A DNA stretch of 64,000 nt from Podocnemis expansa (taxonomy: Eukaryota; Chordata; Testudines; Podocnemididae): the NCBI GenBank assembly GCA_007922195.1, contig ML682007.1, forward strand, positions 14,872,954 to 14,936,953, in the 5' to 3' direction. Of this stretch, positions 1-11,999 are shown piece after piece. Each line of letters begins with the position of its first letter. Position 1 is the stretch's first letter. A program made the translations under genes and the position numbers. The notes beneath the pieces are model-generated. The model saw nothing but the letters and a program-made list of their open reading frames with translations, was not told the DNA's origin and did no database searches.

Positions 1-1754
1 CTTGGGGGAACATTTAGTGCTTTTTATCTTCTGGAGGAAAAAAAATAAGACCCCTTTTTCTAAATGGGAAAGGCAAATGATCCTTCTGCCTAGCTTTGTT
101 TTTTAAGCCTCTTAGATTTAATATTTTTAAATTGTAAGCTTCATACAGATTAATATCTGACAGCTTTTTTTCTTGGATACAGGAAGTATATAGTGCATTT
201 GTAGCATAGCAACATTCCTGTAAGCAAAGACAAGAACGCTGTTACACAGCAAATATGCACCTCATTGTAAGATTGATTTTTCAGAGAACAAAAGTAAGAA
301 AATGCTGCAGTCAGTTATGCATGTACATCTGAGGTAATTCCACTGAGTTCACTATGGTTATTCTGGGTTTAAACTGGTGTAACCAAGACAGGTTCACTCT
401 CTGATGCTTAGAAAACAGAAGAGAGTTTGTTGTGGGTAAAGGATTTAATCAAGGTAAGGCAGATTTCTGGCTTTTGAGAGAAACATTTTAAATATTCAGC
501 ATGGTCCTAAAAAACAAAGTAAAAATGTGTTTCATATGAAGGGCCTGATTCTTATGCAGTGAGGGTATAAAACACTATCAAAACAGAATGGATACATTGT
601 ATACTTAATTTGAATAGGTATGAGATGGCTATACAAGATGGGTGAATCCGGCCCAGTAAGAATATGTAGGTGTAAAACCTCGGTAAGTGAAACCAAGCAC
701 ATATCCATGATTAGTACTATTTATCTAATAATAGTTGTTAAATATCTATACAGGCTAATGTCCTAGCACATTATTCCAAAAGGAGGTTTGCCCAAAAGAT
801 CAGAGAATTTCAGGCATTTGATATTTTGTAAGATAAAGATTAAATACTATAAACACTGAAACACATTAAAGTCTGTTTTGTTTATCCTTTCTCACCATTC
901 GGAAATAGACCATTAGGGACACTTACTGTCAAAGATTTGCACTGACATCAGATTTTCTCTGGAGATGTGGACATCATCTAATTGAAGACTTTTGTCATTC
1001 TTTTTTTCCTCTGATTCAGATGAGCATAGATTTTGCTGGAGAAAAATATGGTTCGGAGGGAATAGACTCTTCCCAGAGAAGAGCCATAGTTCAGGATTTC
1101 CCATAAACCTGATTTAGATTGTGTTCATATGAACAGCATATCAAGAATGGATTGGTTTCTGATAGTGAAACACCATACTGTGGAAGTGAGTGCTTGGCTC
1201 TGTTTCATAATTCAGGAGGTGTGAAAGTGGTGGTCTACTTTTTTCCTAATTCTTCATGGGAAAACTAAATCAGGGATTATACATTTTTCCTTGTGTTTAT
1301 TCTGGGAACTAGCTTTGTCAATGACATCAGACCCTTCAATTCTGCTATGGCTCTGTCCTTCCCATAGCCTGCAGGGTTCTGATTAAGGATAATTAAGTCA
1401 AAGACAGAAATTCCTAAGTAAGCCATTTTTAATATCACCCAGTGATCAAGAATACAAAACTGGAATACTTGCAGCCAGTCAGACTTCAACACGTCCCTAC
1501 ACATTTATCTTGACATTCATTTAGGAAAAAAACTCAAGAAACATAGCTAAATACCATCTCCACGGGTTACCTCAGGGCAAATTTAGGGTAAACAGAATTT
1601 AATACTGCTAAACTAGAATTTGGCTAGGTTATGAAAGCAGAAACTTCTGAGGAAAAATACAATAGGATCTTAAGTGGCCATAACTGGTCAGAACTTCAGT
1701 TTTATGATTTTTCTCATAAAGATATAGAAATGCCCATAGCTGTCAGTGTAGATA
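1..1754. other. AT-rich intergenic DNA, no gene
   Basis: No coding exon, RNA gene or clear repeat was recognised. Open frames here are short and without any recognisable motif. Confidence 0.6.
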
Positions 1755-1830
1755 ATCATAGACGTTAGGGATGGCAAAAGTCTTATTAGGTCATCTGTTC
1801 TGTCTCTGTCCTTGCAAGATCATTTTGATG
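1755..1830 (-). mobile_element. CR1 LINE 3'-end fragment
   Basis: AATCATAGACGTTAGGG followed by AAAGTCTTATTAGGTCATCT is the reverse of the conserved CR1 3' end (…GACCT…TCTATGATT). The copy is severely 5'-truncated and diverged, as is usual for amniote CR1. Confidence 0.7.
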
Positions 1831-1875
1831 CCAACTGGTTGAGCAAAACAAGTGATTAACTTAAATTATCAAAGC

Positions 1876-1965
1876 AATAGTAAATAGTGCAGTGAAATGA
1901 CTCACATGCTTAACTTTAAAGACTCATGTTAAATGTTTAGCTGGATGGTGGCCTAAATCAAGAGC
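1876..1965. repeat. fragment of a palindromic 'cacatgcttaactttaa' repeat
   Basis: The motif ACTCACATGCTTAACTTTAA matches a self-complementary interspersed repeat seen again at 5.9, 14.3, 26.4 and 29.8 kb. It is probably a MITE-like family; the boundaries are not clear. Confidence 0.4.
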
Positions 1966-2049
1966 CCTGCAGTCAGTGGAGTTGTACCAATGTTAAAATA
2001 TGCATCAATCTGAGGTCAGATATCAGACTCAGAATTTCATTTTGAAACT

Positions 2050-3070
2050 TCATCCTTCTTTACTGAGCCTGGTTTATTCTCTCTAAAGTACATTTTTACT
2101 CTCAGGCCTGGTGTACGAACAGATTTCTTTACTGGCACATCATTGTTTTTTAAAACCACAGTAAAACGCCTGATGTAGGGTGCTCATGTTAAATGAGTGC
2201 CTTATACCAATACAGTTTCTTCCCCTTTCCATATTAAAGCAGCTGTGTCAGAATAAAGCACCATTATAACACATTAAAGAGGGGCACCTTGTCAATAACT
2301 ACAGCACCATAGCCACATCTCATGCTTTGCCAAACCTTTAGATTAATTGTATGCAAGATTCCATTCTTTCCGTACACGTATGGGAAATCTTATGGATCAA
2401 AAACACCATTGTGTTCTTTAAAAAAAAGTGTTTACCGAAGACACCTCATGAATTCTGAACAAGCTTCATTTTCTTAGACCTCGATGGGTTTTCCCTTTTT
2501 GATGCTTTGTGTACCAGTGGATGTCCCACGTATAGTGAACTTTTACTGATTTTCAAAGTTTGACAGGAGGTGAGTAAAATCCAGTACTAATGTCAAACTG
2601 CTGCAACCCCTTTATGCAAAGGTCAGCTAATTTAAAATATGATTAGTTACCTTTTATACTGCACTCATCACCATAATAAACTAGAATAAATGGAATCAGT
2701 GATTGGCCTAAGTTTTCATTCTATCTTATTTACATAGCATTTGACTGACAATTAAAGAAGGAAGCCAATTCTGATCTCATTTGCATTAGCCTAAATCAGG
2801 ATTAAATTTAAAACTGATGGTACTGCACTGATGCAAAATCCATTTCAAATAAGATCAGAATCTTGTCAATATACCAGTCATTAAGAGCTAATAGTTACTA
2901 ATTATGATTTAACATCAGTAAGAATTCCCCACCCCCAGTTTTGCAGTCAAGTAAATGCATCCATCTCAGCAGATCATATTCTCAGCGAGCTTATTTCATT
3001 ATATGCACTAGCTTGCTGTGTAGTCTAACATAACTATTATATATACAGCACATAAAGAACCAGGCTACTG
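2050..3070. other. intergenic DNA, no gene
   Basis: AT-rich sequence with no recognised gene or well-bounded repeat. The stretch 2760-2880 has faint internal symmetry around GATCAGAAT and may be an old repeat. Confidence 0.5.
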
Positions 3071-3160
3071 TAAAAACAAGCAAGGCATCCTGTGGCACTT
3101 AAAGACTAAGTTATGTATTGCAGGATCTTTCATGGACTATGGTGATGCATGTATGCATTT
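3071..3160 (+). repeat. foldback repeat, 5' half only
   Basis: AAGGCATCCTGTGGCACTTAAAGACTAA matches the left arm of the foldback repeat found in fuller form at 5.27 and 9.5 kb. The right arm is absent or unrecognisably diverged. Confidence 0.6.
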
Positions 3161-3400
3161 AGTCCTATGCAGAACTGGGCTCTAGCTGATGTTTCGTTTT
3201 GCATGATCTTACTAAAGCTTATGATTCATTCACTGAATTGGTTATAAGTTTTTCATTCTAGTAACATGCATCATCTGCCTTAATGTATGCAATGTAGTTG
3301 TAACTCTATTGGTCCCAGGATGCTAGATAAAAATAAAAGATATTACCAAAAAAGTTATTACTTCACCCACCTTTATGTTTACCAATTTACCAGCTACCTA

Positions 3401-3455
3401 GAATCATAGAAACTGGAAGGGACCATGAGATAAGCCATCATTCTGACATTTTTAT
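3401..3455 (-). mobile_element. CR1 LINE 3'-end fragment
   Basis: GAATCATAGAAACTGGAAGGGACCATGAGA is the reverse complement of the CR1 3' UTR end (…GGTCCCTTCC…TCTATGATTC). Only about 55 bp is recognisable. Confidence 0.8.
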
Positions 3456-3999
3456 CTTAATTGTCACTGAAACTTTCTAACTACAAACTCCGAGTGTTAC
3501 ATTTTTATTTTTTGCTTACTATACAGTTTACTGCATTAGGCTAGGGGGGTCAGGTAAAGTTTGTTTTGGTTTCCATTCCCCCTCCACATAGTTCTCCAAC
3601 AGTGCCACCTTTTGAACATTTTCTTATTTTCCCTGTGGCAGTATGTTGTAAAAGCTGTAATTTACCTTCCCATATAGACACTAAAGAATCACCTAAAATG
3701 CATTAATGGTTAAAGATGAGTCAATATTGTAGTAGCTTTCAGACAAATAGCTAGTTGATCACTCATGCAGTCAGTGCCAGAGTCCTGCAAAGCCATGCTG
3801 TTTAGTTACTAGACTGCCAGTTCTTTGTATGTAGCGACAACAACAGTTTAGTCTTAAATCATGCTGGGGAAAATTTCATAGCTATTTATTTAACCAGTCA
3901 GAAGAGTTGTATTAATATATGAAAAGGTAGAGCCACTATACTTACTATGTGATATGTAGTTCTTACTAGCGTTTATCAGTAGATACAAAAGGGTTTTGC

Positions 4000-4117
4000 C
4001 AAGAAATTGCCTCAGTTTACCCATATGTAAAATGAGGATACAGAGCCATGCCATTTCCTGCCCAAGGTCACCCAGCATGATAATGACAGTGCAGAGACTC
4101 CCAGGCCAGTAGACAAT
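4000..4117 (+). repeat. MIR-like SINE core, left of the MITE
   Basis: TTGCCTCAGTTTACCCATATGTAAAATGAGGATA is a MIR-type core. It is followed by GCCCAAGGTCACCCAGCA, the typical region in the opposite orientation. The unit is split by the 123-bp MITE at 4118. Confidence 0.5.
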
Positions 4118-4240
4118 GGCTGTGTTCACACAGCACTCTTATTTCGAAACAACAGAGTTATTTCGAAATAGGGCATTATTTCGATATAAGTTATTTCGAC
4201 ACAACTTGTATTGAAATAATGCCTGTGTGTGAACACAGCC
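4118..4240. mobile_element. 123-bp MITE with 15-bp TIRs and AAT duplication
   Basis: The element begins GGCTGTGTTCACACA and ends with the exact reverse complement of those 15 bases. A 3-bp direct repeat AAT flanks it (4115-4117 and 4241-4243). The interior repeats TTATTTCGAAA motifs and is partly self-complementary. The 3-bp duplication and TIRs fit a Harbinger/PIF-type non-autonomous element. It has no coding capacity. Confidence 0.8.
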
Positions 4241-4554
4241 AATAGAGCCTCCTCGTGAGATCAGGGCCCTGCTGCATTAAGCACCCTACCTATACATCTG
4301 ACAGAACATTGCAGTGAGGAATAGAAACAAGGGCTAGCTTCAAGTAGCTAGGGGGTCCACCTTAAAGACAAAAAACAAAACCAACACCACCTTGTGTCAG
4401 AGGATTTCAGGGGCTACCTGATAGCTTCCAAAGGTGAACTTTTAAGATCCCTATTAATAAACACAGAATCTTCTTGAAAGAAGGAAAACTTATTGAAAAA
4501 GGAAATACCACAACATCCTATCTACACAGATGATAAAAAACACCGCCTCACAGC

Positions 4555-4985
4555 AATTGTGGTAGGGTTTAATACTTTGGCTCCAACTCCTCTCTCTTCC
4601 CCCTGGTGTGACCCAGGGTTAAAATATAATTTGTTGGGCCCCAGAACCCTCCTAAATTGCCAGGCCTCCCTTGCACCAGTGCACGCCCCACTCACACTCC
4701 TCAGCTCCTGCCTCCCAAATACCTGCCCCCCACCCCAGCTCCTGCGCCCCACCCCTTACCTGGCCACCATGGGCAGAGGCCCTGGCCCAGACTGAAGCGT
4801 TTGCCCAGACCCTGGTCTCACTGAGCATGCTCAGAGCTTCTGAGCATGCTCAGTAAGACCAGGATGGTGAGTGGAGTTTAGAACTCCCTGCCCAATGTGG
4901 CGGAATGCCATTCTGGGGCTTGCTATTTTTTAGTGTTCTGGTCCCTAAAAATAGAAAATGAAGCTGAAGGTGTAGGTTACCTAAT
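4555..4985. repeat. GC-richer block with a 53-bp hairpin
   Basis: A C-rich stretch (4640-4780) is followed by an inverted repeat: arms 4811-4834 and 4840-4863, 23 of 24 positions complementary, with a 5-base loop AGCTT. The core of each arm is CTGAGCATGCTCAG, itself a palindrome. The block may be the remains of a DNA transposon, but no clear outer ends were found. Overlapping open frames here are low-complexity and not gene-like. Confidence 0.5.
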
Positions 4986-5270
4986 ACCAAGTATGACTAA
5001 AACAAAAAATTAAGGGGGAAGACATGCAGTTCTAGCATTTTCAGCCTCAAGTCCAACCTAAACCTAAGTTTAGCTTGTTCTCAGCCAGTGGACTCAAGTT
5101 TTAGAGTTGTGAGGTCTCCCACGCATGGGCTATAAAGCTCTGAGACAGGGATCTGTGATAACAATCATATGGAGATGACTCAGAATTGTCCTCCTTGTGA
5201 GGATTAATCCTGCTGAGACGCTGCAGGAAATTTGCTAAGGAAGTTCCCGGGGACACTGTGTTAATCTAAA

Positions 5271-5417
5271 AAGGAGTCTTGTGGCACTTTTGAAAGACTA
5301 ACAAAATTATGTTTCACATCAGCTTTCATGGGCAAAGTCCTACTGTGGGACTTTGCCCACAAAAGCTCATGTGAAAAATAAATGTATTAGTCTTTTAAAA
5401 GTGCCACAAGACTCCTT
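5271..5417. repeat. foldback repeat, complete inverted pair
   Basis: AAGGAGTCTTGTGGCACTTTTGAAAGACTAA at the left is mirrored by TTAGTCTTTTAAAAGTGCCACAAGACTCCTT at the right, with CAGCTTTCATGGGCAAAGTCC / GGACTTTGCCCACAAAAGCTC inside. The whole unit folds into one long hairpin. Related copies lie at 3.1, 9.5, 10.9, 27.6 and 62.2 kb. I believe it is a high-copy turtle repeat but cannot name it with certainty. Confidence 0.8.
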
Positions 5418-5429
5418 TTCTGTTACTAT

Positions 5430-8400
5430 TACAAGAAGTTTCACTAAGACATCCGAGTTTCATGGCAAGAGGCACTCTGCAATTGATTTTTAAACATTTC
5501 TCCTGGACTCTGGGGCTAAGTCTGTTGAAAAAAGACCATGTCACTAGCTTCCACACATCTCAGCATGACATCAGAAATGGTCTGATGTGACCTTGGCTTC
5601 CCATCTCATCTGCAGGACACAATTACCTTAATAAATTATAAAATCAGCACTGAGGAGCACTAGAGCAAACACATTTTAATGCAACTATTAAATCTTCAGG
5701 AAAAACCCTCATCATTCTTTCACATTCTATTACCATCTGTAAATTAGATTTTACTTCAGCATAATGGTTATAACAGCATATAGACTTGACAATCTCCTTG
5801 GGTCAAAATAACTTAAGAATGGGAATGCTGATTCTCCCTTCATTTCAGTTAAGGACTTGGGTACAGAATTATACAAAACTAAATTATTTAAATCCCAGTT
5901 CAGGAAAGCACTTCAGCATGTGCTTGAATTCATCTCAGTTCAATAAAGCACCTACTTAAAGTAAAGCAAGTACTTAAATCCTTAGAATCAAAAGGGACTT
6001 ACTATTTTAATTGTTTTGGTGACTAAGGGGATTCTATCACTATCCTATGGAGGCCTGGAACGCCAAGTTTCTATTGACTTTAGAGGGAGTTAGATCCTCA
6101 GTAGTTTGAGATCTCACGGACTACCAAAAGTACTTAGGCAGACTCAAATCCTGAAGTCAGTGAGATTTAGCTTTCTGAACATGTTTGACGATCTGGGTCT
6201 TGGAGCCCACATTCTTCCTGACTCTTAATATTGCTTTTTGGTATATAGGATTGATTTTCAAGTACCCAGCTGCCATTTGTAAATATACACCCACACTATC
6301 AATTGGAATCAAAATATCATTACTAATACCCCATCTTTCTCACTTTCCATTAGGAAACAATTTCTTTTTCTTCTCCAGCAACTAAACAGATCATATATTG
6401 TGTATAGATGCTCACATACCATCAGGAAACCATGAAAACAGAACAAAAACAGAACAAAACCAAACCATCCACACATCTGGAAGTGGGTCACCAACTCCCA
6501 CTAGAAAGATGGACATATGCAGTCTCGTACATGGACAATATTGTTTGTCTGTTGTTTTGACAGCTCTTCAGTTTTGTTTCTCAATTCTGGGAAAGTCCTT
6601 CCACATATGTTAACAGGCACTTGTTCCAAGGCTACACTGCCAAGAGAGTCTATGTCAAACTATTACATTTGGAGGAAACAAACAAACCAACCAAGAAAAG
6701 TCTCTCTAGGACGACAGATGGGAAGGAGAATTTGGTTTGGGGTATATAAATAATTTATGCAGATGGCTATTTTGGAGGCAACTCTTTATTTCTCCTTTCT
6801 CAGCCAAATACAGCATTTTACTGTTTGTTGAGACAGTGAAAAAAATCAAGTTATTTACCTAGATATTTCATTTTGAGCTTTTAGTAATAGTGCACATTTT
6901 CAGTAACTTGGTGGAAAATAAAGACTAAGGATTATGTTTTCCTCACTGGGGTCAATAGTGATTTGAGTGTAAAATTCCAAATATCAAACATTCAAAGAAA
7001 TACTCACAGTACCATTTGTGAGCAACTAATAATCTGAGATTTCTTGACAGAAAAGAATTATCTAGCAATCTCAAATGATATGAAAAGGCAGTTTTTCTGG
7101 AGTATTTCAGAAAAAATAAGGGATATAGTCACCAGATGAAAGGTTTATCATAATTGTTCATCTAATTTACTTGTGACATGGTCTTTGTAGCACAGAAAAA
7201 AATTCTGTTTCCAGTACTAGTGATCATAGAGGAGCTTAGAAAATACAGACGTGGGTTGAAATGCATGAATGTAAATATAATAGGCTTCAGATAAATACAA
7301 AATTACTGATAGTTAATGCTGAGTGGATGTGTCAGACCACCACCATCATTCTTCAAAAGCATGATTTTAGTCACTTACCCAAAGAATTTTGCCTGAAGAT
7401 ATTTTTGTTTGGATGTTTATTGCCAGTTTCTCCAGATGATTCTGTAAGCAAGAGGATACATCAAAAACAACAGTTATTGATGAGGTTACTAATATCTGGA
7501 GAAGACAGATCTCCCAAACATGTGCTGAAACTGCAAATTGAACAGGACGGCTGATGAGAGTTAAACATCAAGAGGCAGGAGTCACTGATTGATTCTAGGT
7601 TGTAGAACTGTTGCCCATAAATCATAACCACCTCTAAATGCCCTGTTTGTTTTAATCCTTTAACAGCTGATTTACCCATGAGTTGGTGACTATTCGTTAC
7701 CCAAAGGTACCCGCCTCATTTTAGGGGTAGCTGCAATTAACTCCCCCCCCCCAAGATAATTAACAATGTGGAATGGGCAATCAACAGGAGGTTATGGAGA
7801 GGTGTCGTACAGTCAAAATGCTGCTCAAATTACATCTTCCCCTGAAACTGATTTATTGAGAAAACTAGACAACTGGTACACCACAATAAGTTTGCTTAGC
7901 TTTCCAGAAGGAGTATGTGAACTAAAATATACTCTTTCCCATTATAGATCTGCTGTAAAGGTCTTGCAGATTCAAACAAGGCTTCCATTACTTCTGGCTC
8001 AGAGAAGATAAACCTAGTCTATGCAGGAAGGAGACTGAACATAGTGCAGTATTAAGTTCCTCCACACTGAAAGTGTCCTTTGCTAGCTGTCCAGTGTGCA
8101 TATGATGCCCACATGAACATTGCATCATTCACAAACTACACAAATCCTTGCATACTCCAGCTCTGAGCTCACCGAGCTCCTGAGATTTGGCAAGTTATGC
8201 AACAGAGACTCTGCTGATAGATTGTATGGTGCATGTGAGAACTGGCAGGCTTATGCTTGTATCATTAAGGTCATTCCTCAGAATGAATGGATCTCAGCCA
8301 CAGCAAAACCCAATTTACTTGTTTCTTATATTAAGGGGGAAGTCATCAACTTGCACATAAGATTGATATGTAGATGGAGGGTGACAATTGTTGCTCTATG

Positions 8401-9500
8401 CTGATATAGACAGACTTAATGAGCATCTTTCAGGTTTTGGATAGGTTGGTTTGTTTAAGTTCATTGTAAGTTGGGTTCTGTCATTGGGTATAATTCGGAA
8501 CCAAATCCTGCATCCTACTCACATCGCAGAGTTAGAGGGGACAAGCATCTTGTGGGAGGTGTTTGATATTTTACAGATTTGGACCCTCAGGTACCATGGC
8601 TCTGACCCTGAGAGGTGCTAAGTATCCTGTACCTTAAAGGATTTGCCTCAAAGACAATTACAGATGCTGAGCTTCTCTGGTGTTTGGCTAGTTAGTGGCC
8701 TTCAAGTAGTCTGTCAACTACATCTGGAAACTCCATCACAGGCCATCTCACATTGGTAAATTGCAGCATTTTCCCTGGTGACCATCTAGGTGGTTTTCTT
8801 TTGTAACCCAAATGATAATAAATCCCTGCTAGGAAGTGATCAGAGTTCTTTTTTCATCCCCCCACCCCCCATCTTCCTTTCAAAAGGAATTTTAGTTCCT
8901 TTCTTATTTTAAAATAAAAATCCCTCCTGACTAAACCTCAGATCTTATGTTTGCTAACTTAAAAATCAGATACCTCTGTTTCTTATTTCAAGTACCTCTT
9001 GGTGAATTAGCGTTTACTCTCTGCTTTAAGTGCTAACATTTGCACCAACAGCTTCCAGAAAAGCCTGAAAACAGAACTTCTAAGAGGATCATCTGGGGTG
9101 ACATTGGGATATTGCTAGATCCCAGAACCATCTGTAGCCTGATAAACCCTCCTAGAGGGGGAAAAATCCCACAAGGTAGATTTGCCTCAACCTTGAGGTT
9201 TTATTGTCACTTGCAGTAGCTGTCAGGCAGCGCAGGTTACTAAGTCTCACTGGTAACTGGCAGTGTTATTGACACCTTAGACCAAATTGTCCTTAGCTGC
9301 ACAGTGTGATTTTAGTAGTTTTATGTTAGTGTACCAAAAGGCAAAGTTTCTCTTTAATTCTCTGGCAAAGCATTTCACCCAGTCAGACAGCTGTTGTTGA
9401 TGTGGCTGGTGTTAGTGCCAAAAATCTGCAGCTTCCTCACTTCACATGGATTGTCAATACTATCTTTATGATGCAATGTGAAACCACGATCCTGTATTCA
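5430..9500. other. intergenic DNA, one weak repeat
   Basis: No gene recognised. At 5880-5990 a copy of the palindromic 'gcatgtgctt' repeat is visible. The open frame at 7261-7554 (97 codons) and others nearby have no recognisable domain and look like chance. Confidence 0.55.
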
Positions 9501-9507
9501 AACTAAA

Positions 9508-9744
9508 CAAGGAATCCTATGGCACTTTTAAAGACTAACATTTATTTAAGACAAACTTTCATGAACATAATCCCACTTCCTCAGATGCATGAAATGGAAA
9601 CTACATTATTTCATTCCATGCATCTGAGGAAGTAGGATTATGCCCACAAAAGCTCATGTGATAAACAAATTTGTTAAGTCTTTAAAAGTGCTGCAGCACT
9701 CTTTTCAATGAAATAGATTAACACAACTACCCCTCTGGAACTTG
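9508..9744 (+). repeat. foldback repeat, full copy with 3' tail
   Basis: The left arm AGGAATCCTATGGCACTTTTAAAGACTAA and the right arm AGTCTTTAAAAGTGCTGCAGCACTC enclose an inner mirror (CTTCCTCAGATGCATGAAATGG / CCATGCATCTGAGGAAG). The right arm is followed by a unique tail, TAGATTAACACAACTACCCC, which gives the unit a direction. This is the best full-length copy for defining the family. Confidence 0.8.
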
Positions 9745-9919
9745 CGTTCGAACCCAAATGTCATTACAGCTAGAAGTTTGATATTAAACATTTCTGGCAA
9801 CATTTCTAATACAGTTATTTTTCAGTATTACAGCTCAAGATCCATGGGCATTTATGCAATTACAGGAGCATTAGGTCTAGTATATTAGCTGCATTGCAGC
9901 AGACATTGGTCAGGATCCA

Positions 9920-10620
9920 CAAAAACATTTAGGCATTCTAATGTTGGCATCTTGGGACCTAATTTTTAGTCACCTAAAAAAGTCACAGGAATAACACTTT
10001 GATCCATAAAGCCTCATTTAGGTATCTAGGCTTCCTAAAGTGTTTTTTAGGGAGAGATAGATACCTAAGAATGCAATCCAGGGATTGGGGCACACACTGA
10101 GAGGTGGACTCTGGGTCCAGTCTCCCTCTTCCACCCATGCTCACAATTTAGCTAGAATGCAGCAGCTTCAACAGAGGAGATGGAGGAGGTGTGCTTTAGC
10201 CACCAGGCTCAGGGATATGCTCCTGCACTCTCTTGAGTGGCAGGAGATATTTAGATCTTTTCCTATGCTCCTGGCAGAAGATGGAAGTGAACCTAAGCCT
10301 CCTACATCCCACCTAGTTCTCTAATTTCTGGCCTAAATGGTAGCAGGTGGGTGACAGCACCATTACCACCCCATGCCTTGTGCAGAGGAAGGCTGGCAAC
10401 TAACACAGTCTTCCAAGAAGCCATTTAGACACCTAGGCTGCCTCACTGTGGGTGGCTTGTTTATTTGTGGACCACTAGAGATAAGCAACTCCTTGAAGCC
10501 TAGATTGTGTCACCTCTTGGGGAAGGAGGGGGCTCAACACACAATTCTCTAGTCAGCATTCTTCTGTAGCTAGCTTTGGGTGGGGAGATGCTTACAATGC
10601 TGACTTTTGTGGCTCATTAT
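9920..10620. repeat. diverged interspersed repeat(s) with 'cacctaa' motifs
   Basis: Scattered motifs such as TAGGTATCTAGG, GACACCTAGGCTGCC and GATCCATAAAGCC recall a family of old sauropsid repeats also suggested at 12.0, 32.1 and 43.6 kb. Boundaries cannot be set. The small open frame at 10085-10324 is not recognisable. Confidence 0.35.
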
Positions 10621-10887
10621 TAGTCACTTAGCTTCAAAGAGAAGCTGCAGAATTGTAATTTATATGCAAATATGTCTCTGAAGTCAGGGCCGAATACATA
10701 CTATGGGTTCTCTTCCCATTACAAGTAGTAATTTTGCTTTCCTTGTCTCCCACCCACCTCCATGCTAATTGCTCTACTTCACTGTTTGAATCCTAATAAC
10801 TGCTTCGATTTGCTGTAATAGTGTGATCAGATCCTACCACTTACACTTCCCTGCATTTATTTTTCTGCATTCTGTAAGTTCCGCCTC

Positions 10888-10983
10888 TTCAAGCATCTGA
10901 TGAAGTGGGATTCTCTCCCACTAAAGCTCAGGCGATAAATAAACTTGTTAGTCTTTAAAAGTGCCACCAGACTCTTTGTTTTA
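10888..10983 (+). repeat. foldback repeat, 3' half
   Basis: CTTCAAGCATCTGATGAAGTGGGA … AAGCTCAGGCGATAAATAAA … TTAGTCTTTAAAAGTGCCACCAGACTC is the right half of the foldback family. The left arm and the tail are missing. Confidence 0.75.
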
Positions 10984-10989
10984 ATTTCT

Positions 10990-11860
10990 CCCTGTTCATG
11001 ATAGTGGGAGTCCCAGTGGCTAGCGTGGCTTTGTAGCATGCATTGTTTATTGCTTGTGATTTTCAAGGTGTCTAAAAGTTAGGTACTGCTACAGAGTGTC
11101 ACAGTGCCTAAATCCCTTCAAGGACCAAGGGTAGTGTCCGTAAGACTAAAAAAATTACTTCATACAGAAGAGCCAGGAGTCAAGGTTAAGCATAATTTAA
11201 ATGATTTTGGTAAACTGTTGATATTCCACATTGAATAGAATGGTAATTACCATTTAATGGTAATTCATAGAACTATAAAGCTTAGGAAAATAGAAAACTA
11301 TAGTTCACAAACAAGGCCAAAGGCTAGAGAAAAAGGAGCACAACAACAGGATTTAATGACTAGCTGAGCTTAGGAAATCTGATTGCCTTCAAAGTGACTA
11401 TGAATATTCAGGTAAGAGTGTTTAGCGGGAAGATTACTCAATCAGCCAACTGCAGCTGTACACAATGTACTCCTGTTTATTGCTAATGAATTTCAACCAT
11501 GGGATTGGCCAGCACTGACAGTTTGCCATGGCATAGCCGTCATAATTCTCAGGTATTTTGTTTGCATCTAGCATGTTATCGAACGCAGAAAAAGACAATG
11601 GCTTTGTCCTCAGTGAGCTAATATACAGACCAAAGATACAGGCTGCAAAATAGTAGAGTGGTACACAGCATTGCCTTTTTAAAAGAGAAAAATGCTTTTT
11701 ATGATAAACTAAGGCTCCCCAGAAGAAGTGTTTTACAGAGGAGTACATAGAGGGAACACACGTGGTTGTAGAAGCGGGCAAGGTAGTTGGCTACAGTTTC
11801 AGCTGGAGAGACTGAGGGAGTATCCCTCCCCACTTATGAACATCCGAGAGCCCAGTAGTT
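10990..11860. other. intergenic DNA, no gene
   Basis: No recognisable gene. A 115-codon minus-strand open frame (11434-11781) has no family resemblance that I can see and no splice or coding context. Confidence 0.5.
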
Positions 11861-11865
11861 AGAGT

Positions 11866-11990
11866 AAACTCTTGAGAGCTAGGAGGCCCCACTTCAAATT
11901 CTCTCTCTGCCTCTGCTAAGGAAAGAGGAATTGAACTCAGACCTCTCACAGACTGTGGGAGAGCTCAAACCACAGAACTAGAAGTTATAA
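11866..11990 (+). repeat. tRNA-type SINE fragment
   Basis: GAGAGCTAGGAGGCCCCACTTCAAATTCTCTCTCTGCC, then GAATTGAACTCAGACCTCTCACA and GAGAGCTCAAACCAC, follows the pattern of tRNA-derived SINEs (B-box-like TTCAAATTC). It is diverged, with unclear ends. Confidence 0.45.
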
Positions 11991-11999
11991 GGGAGCATG

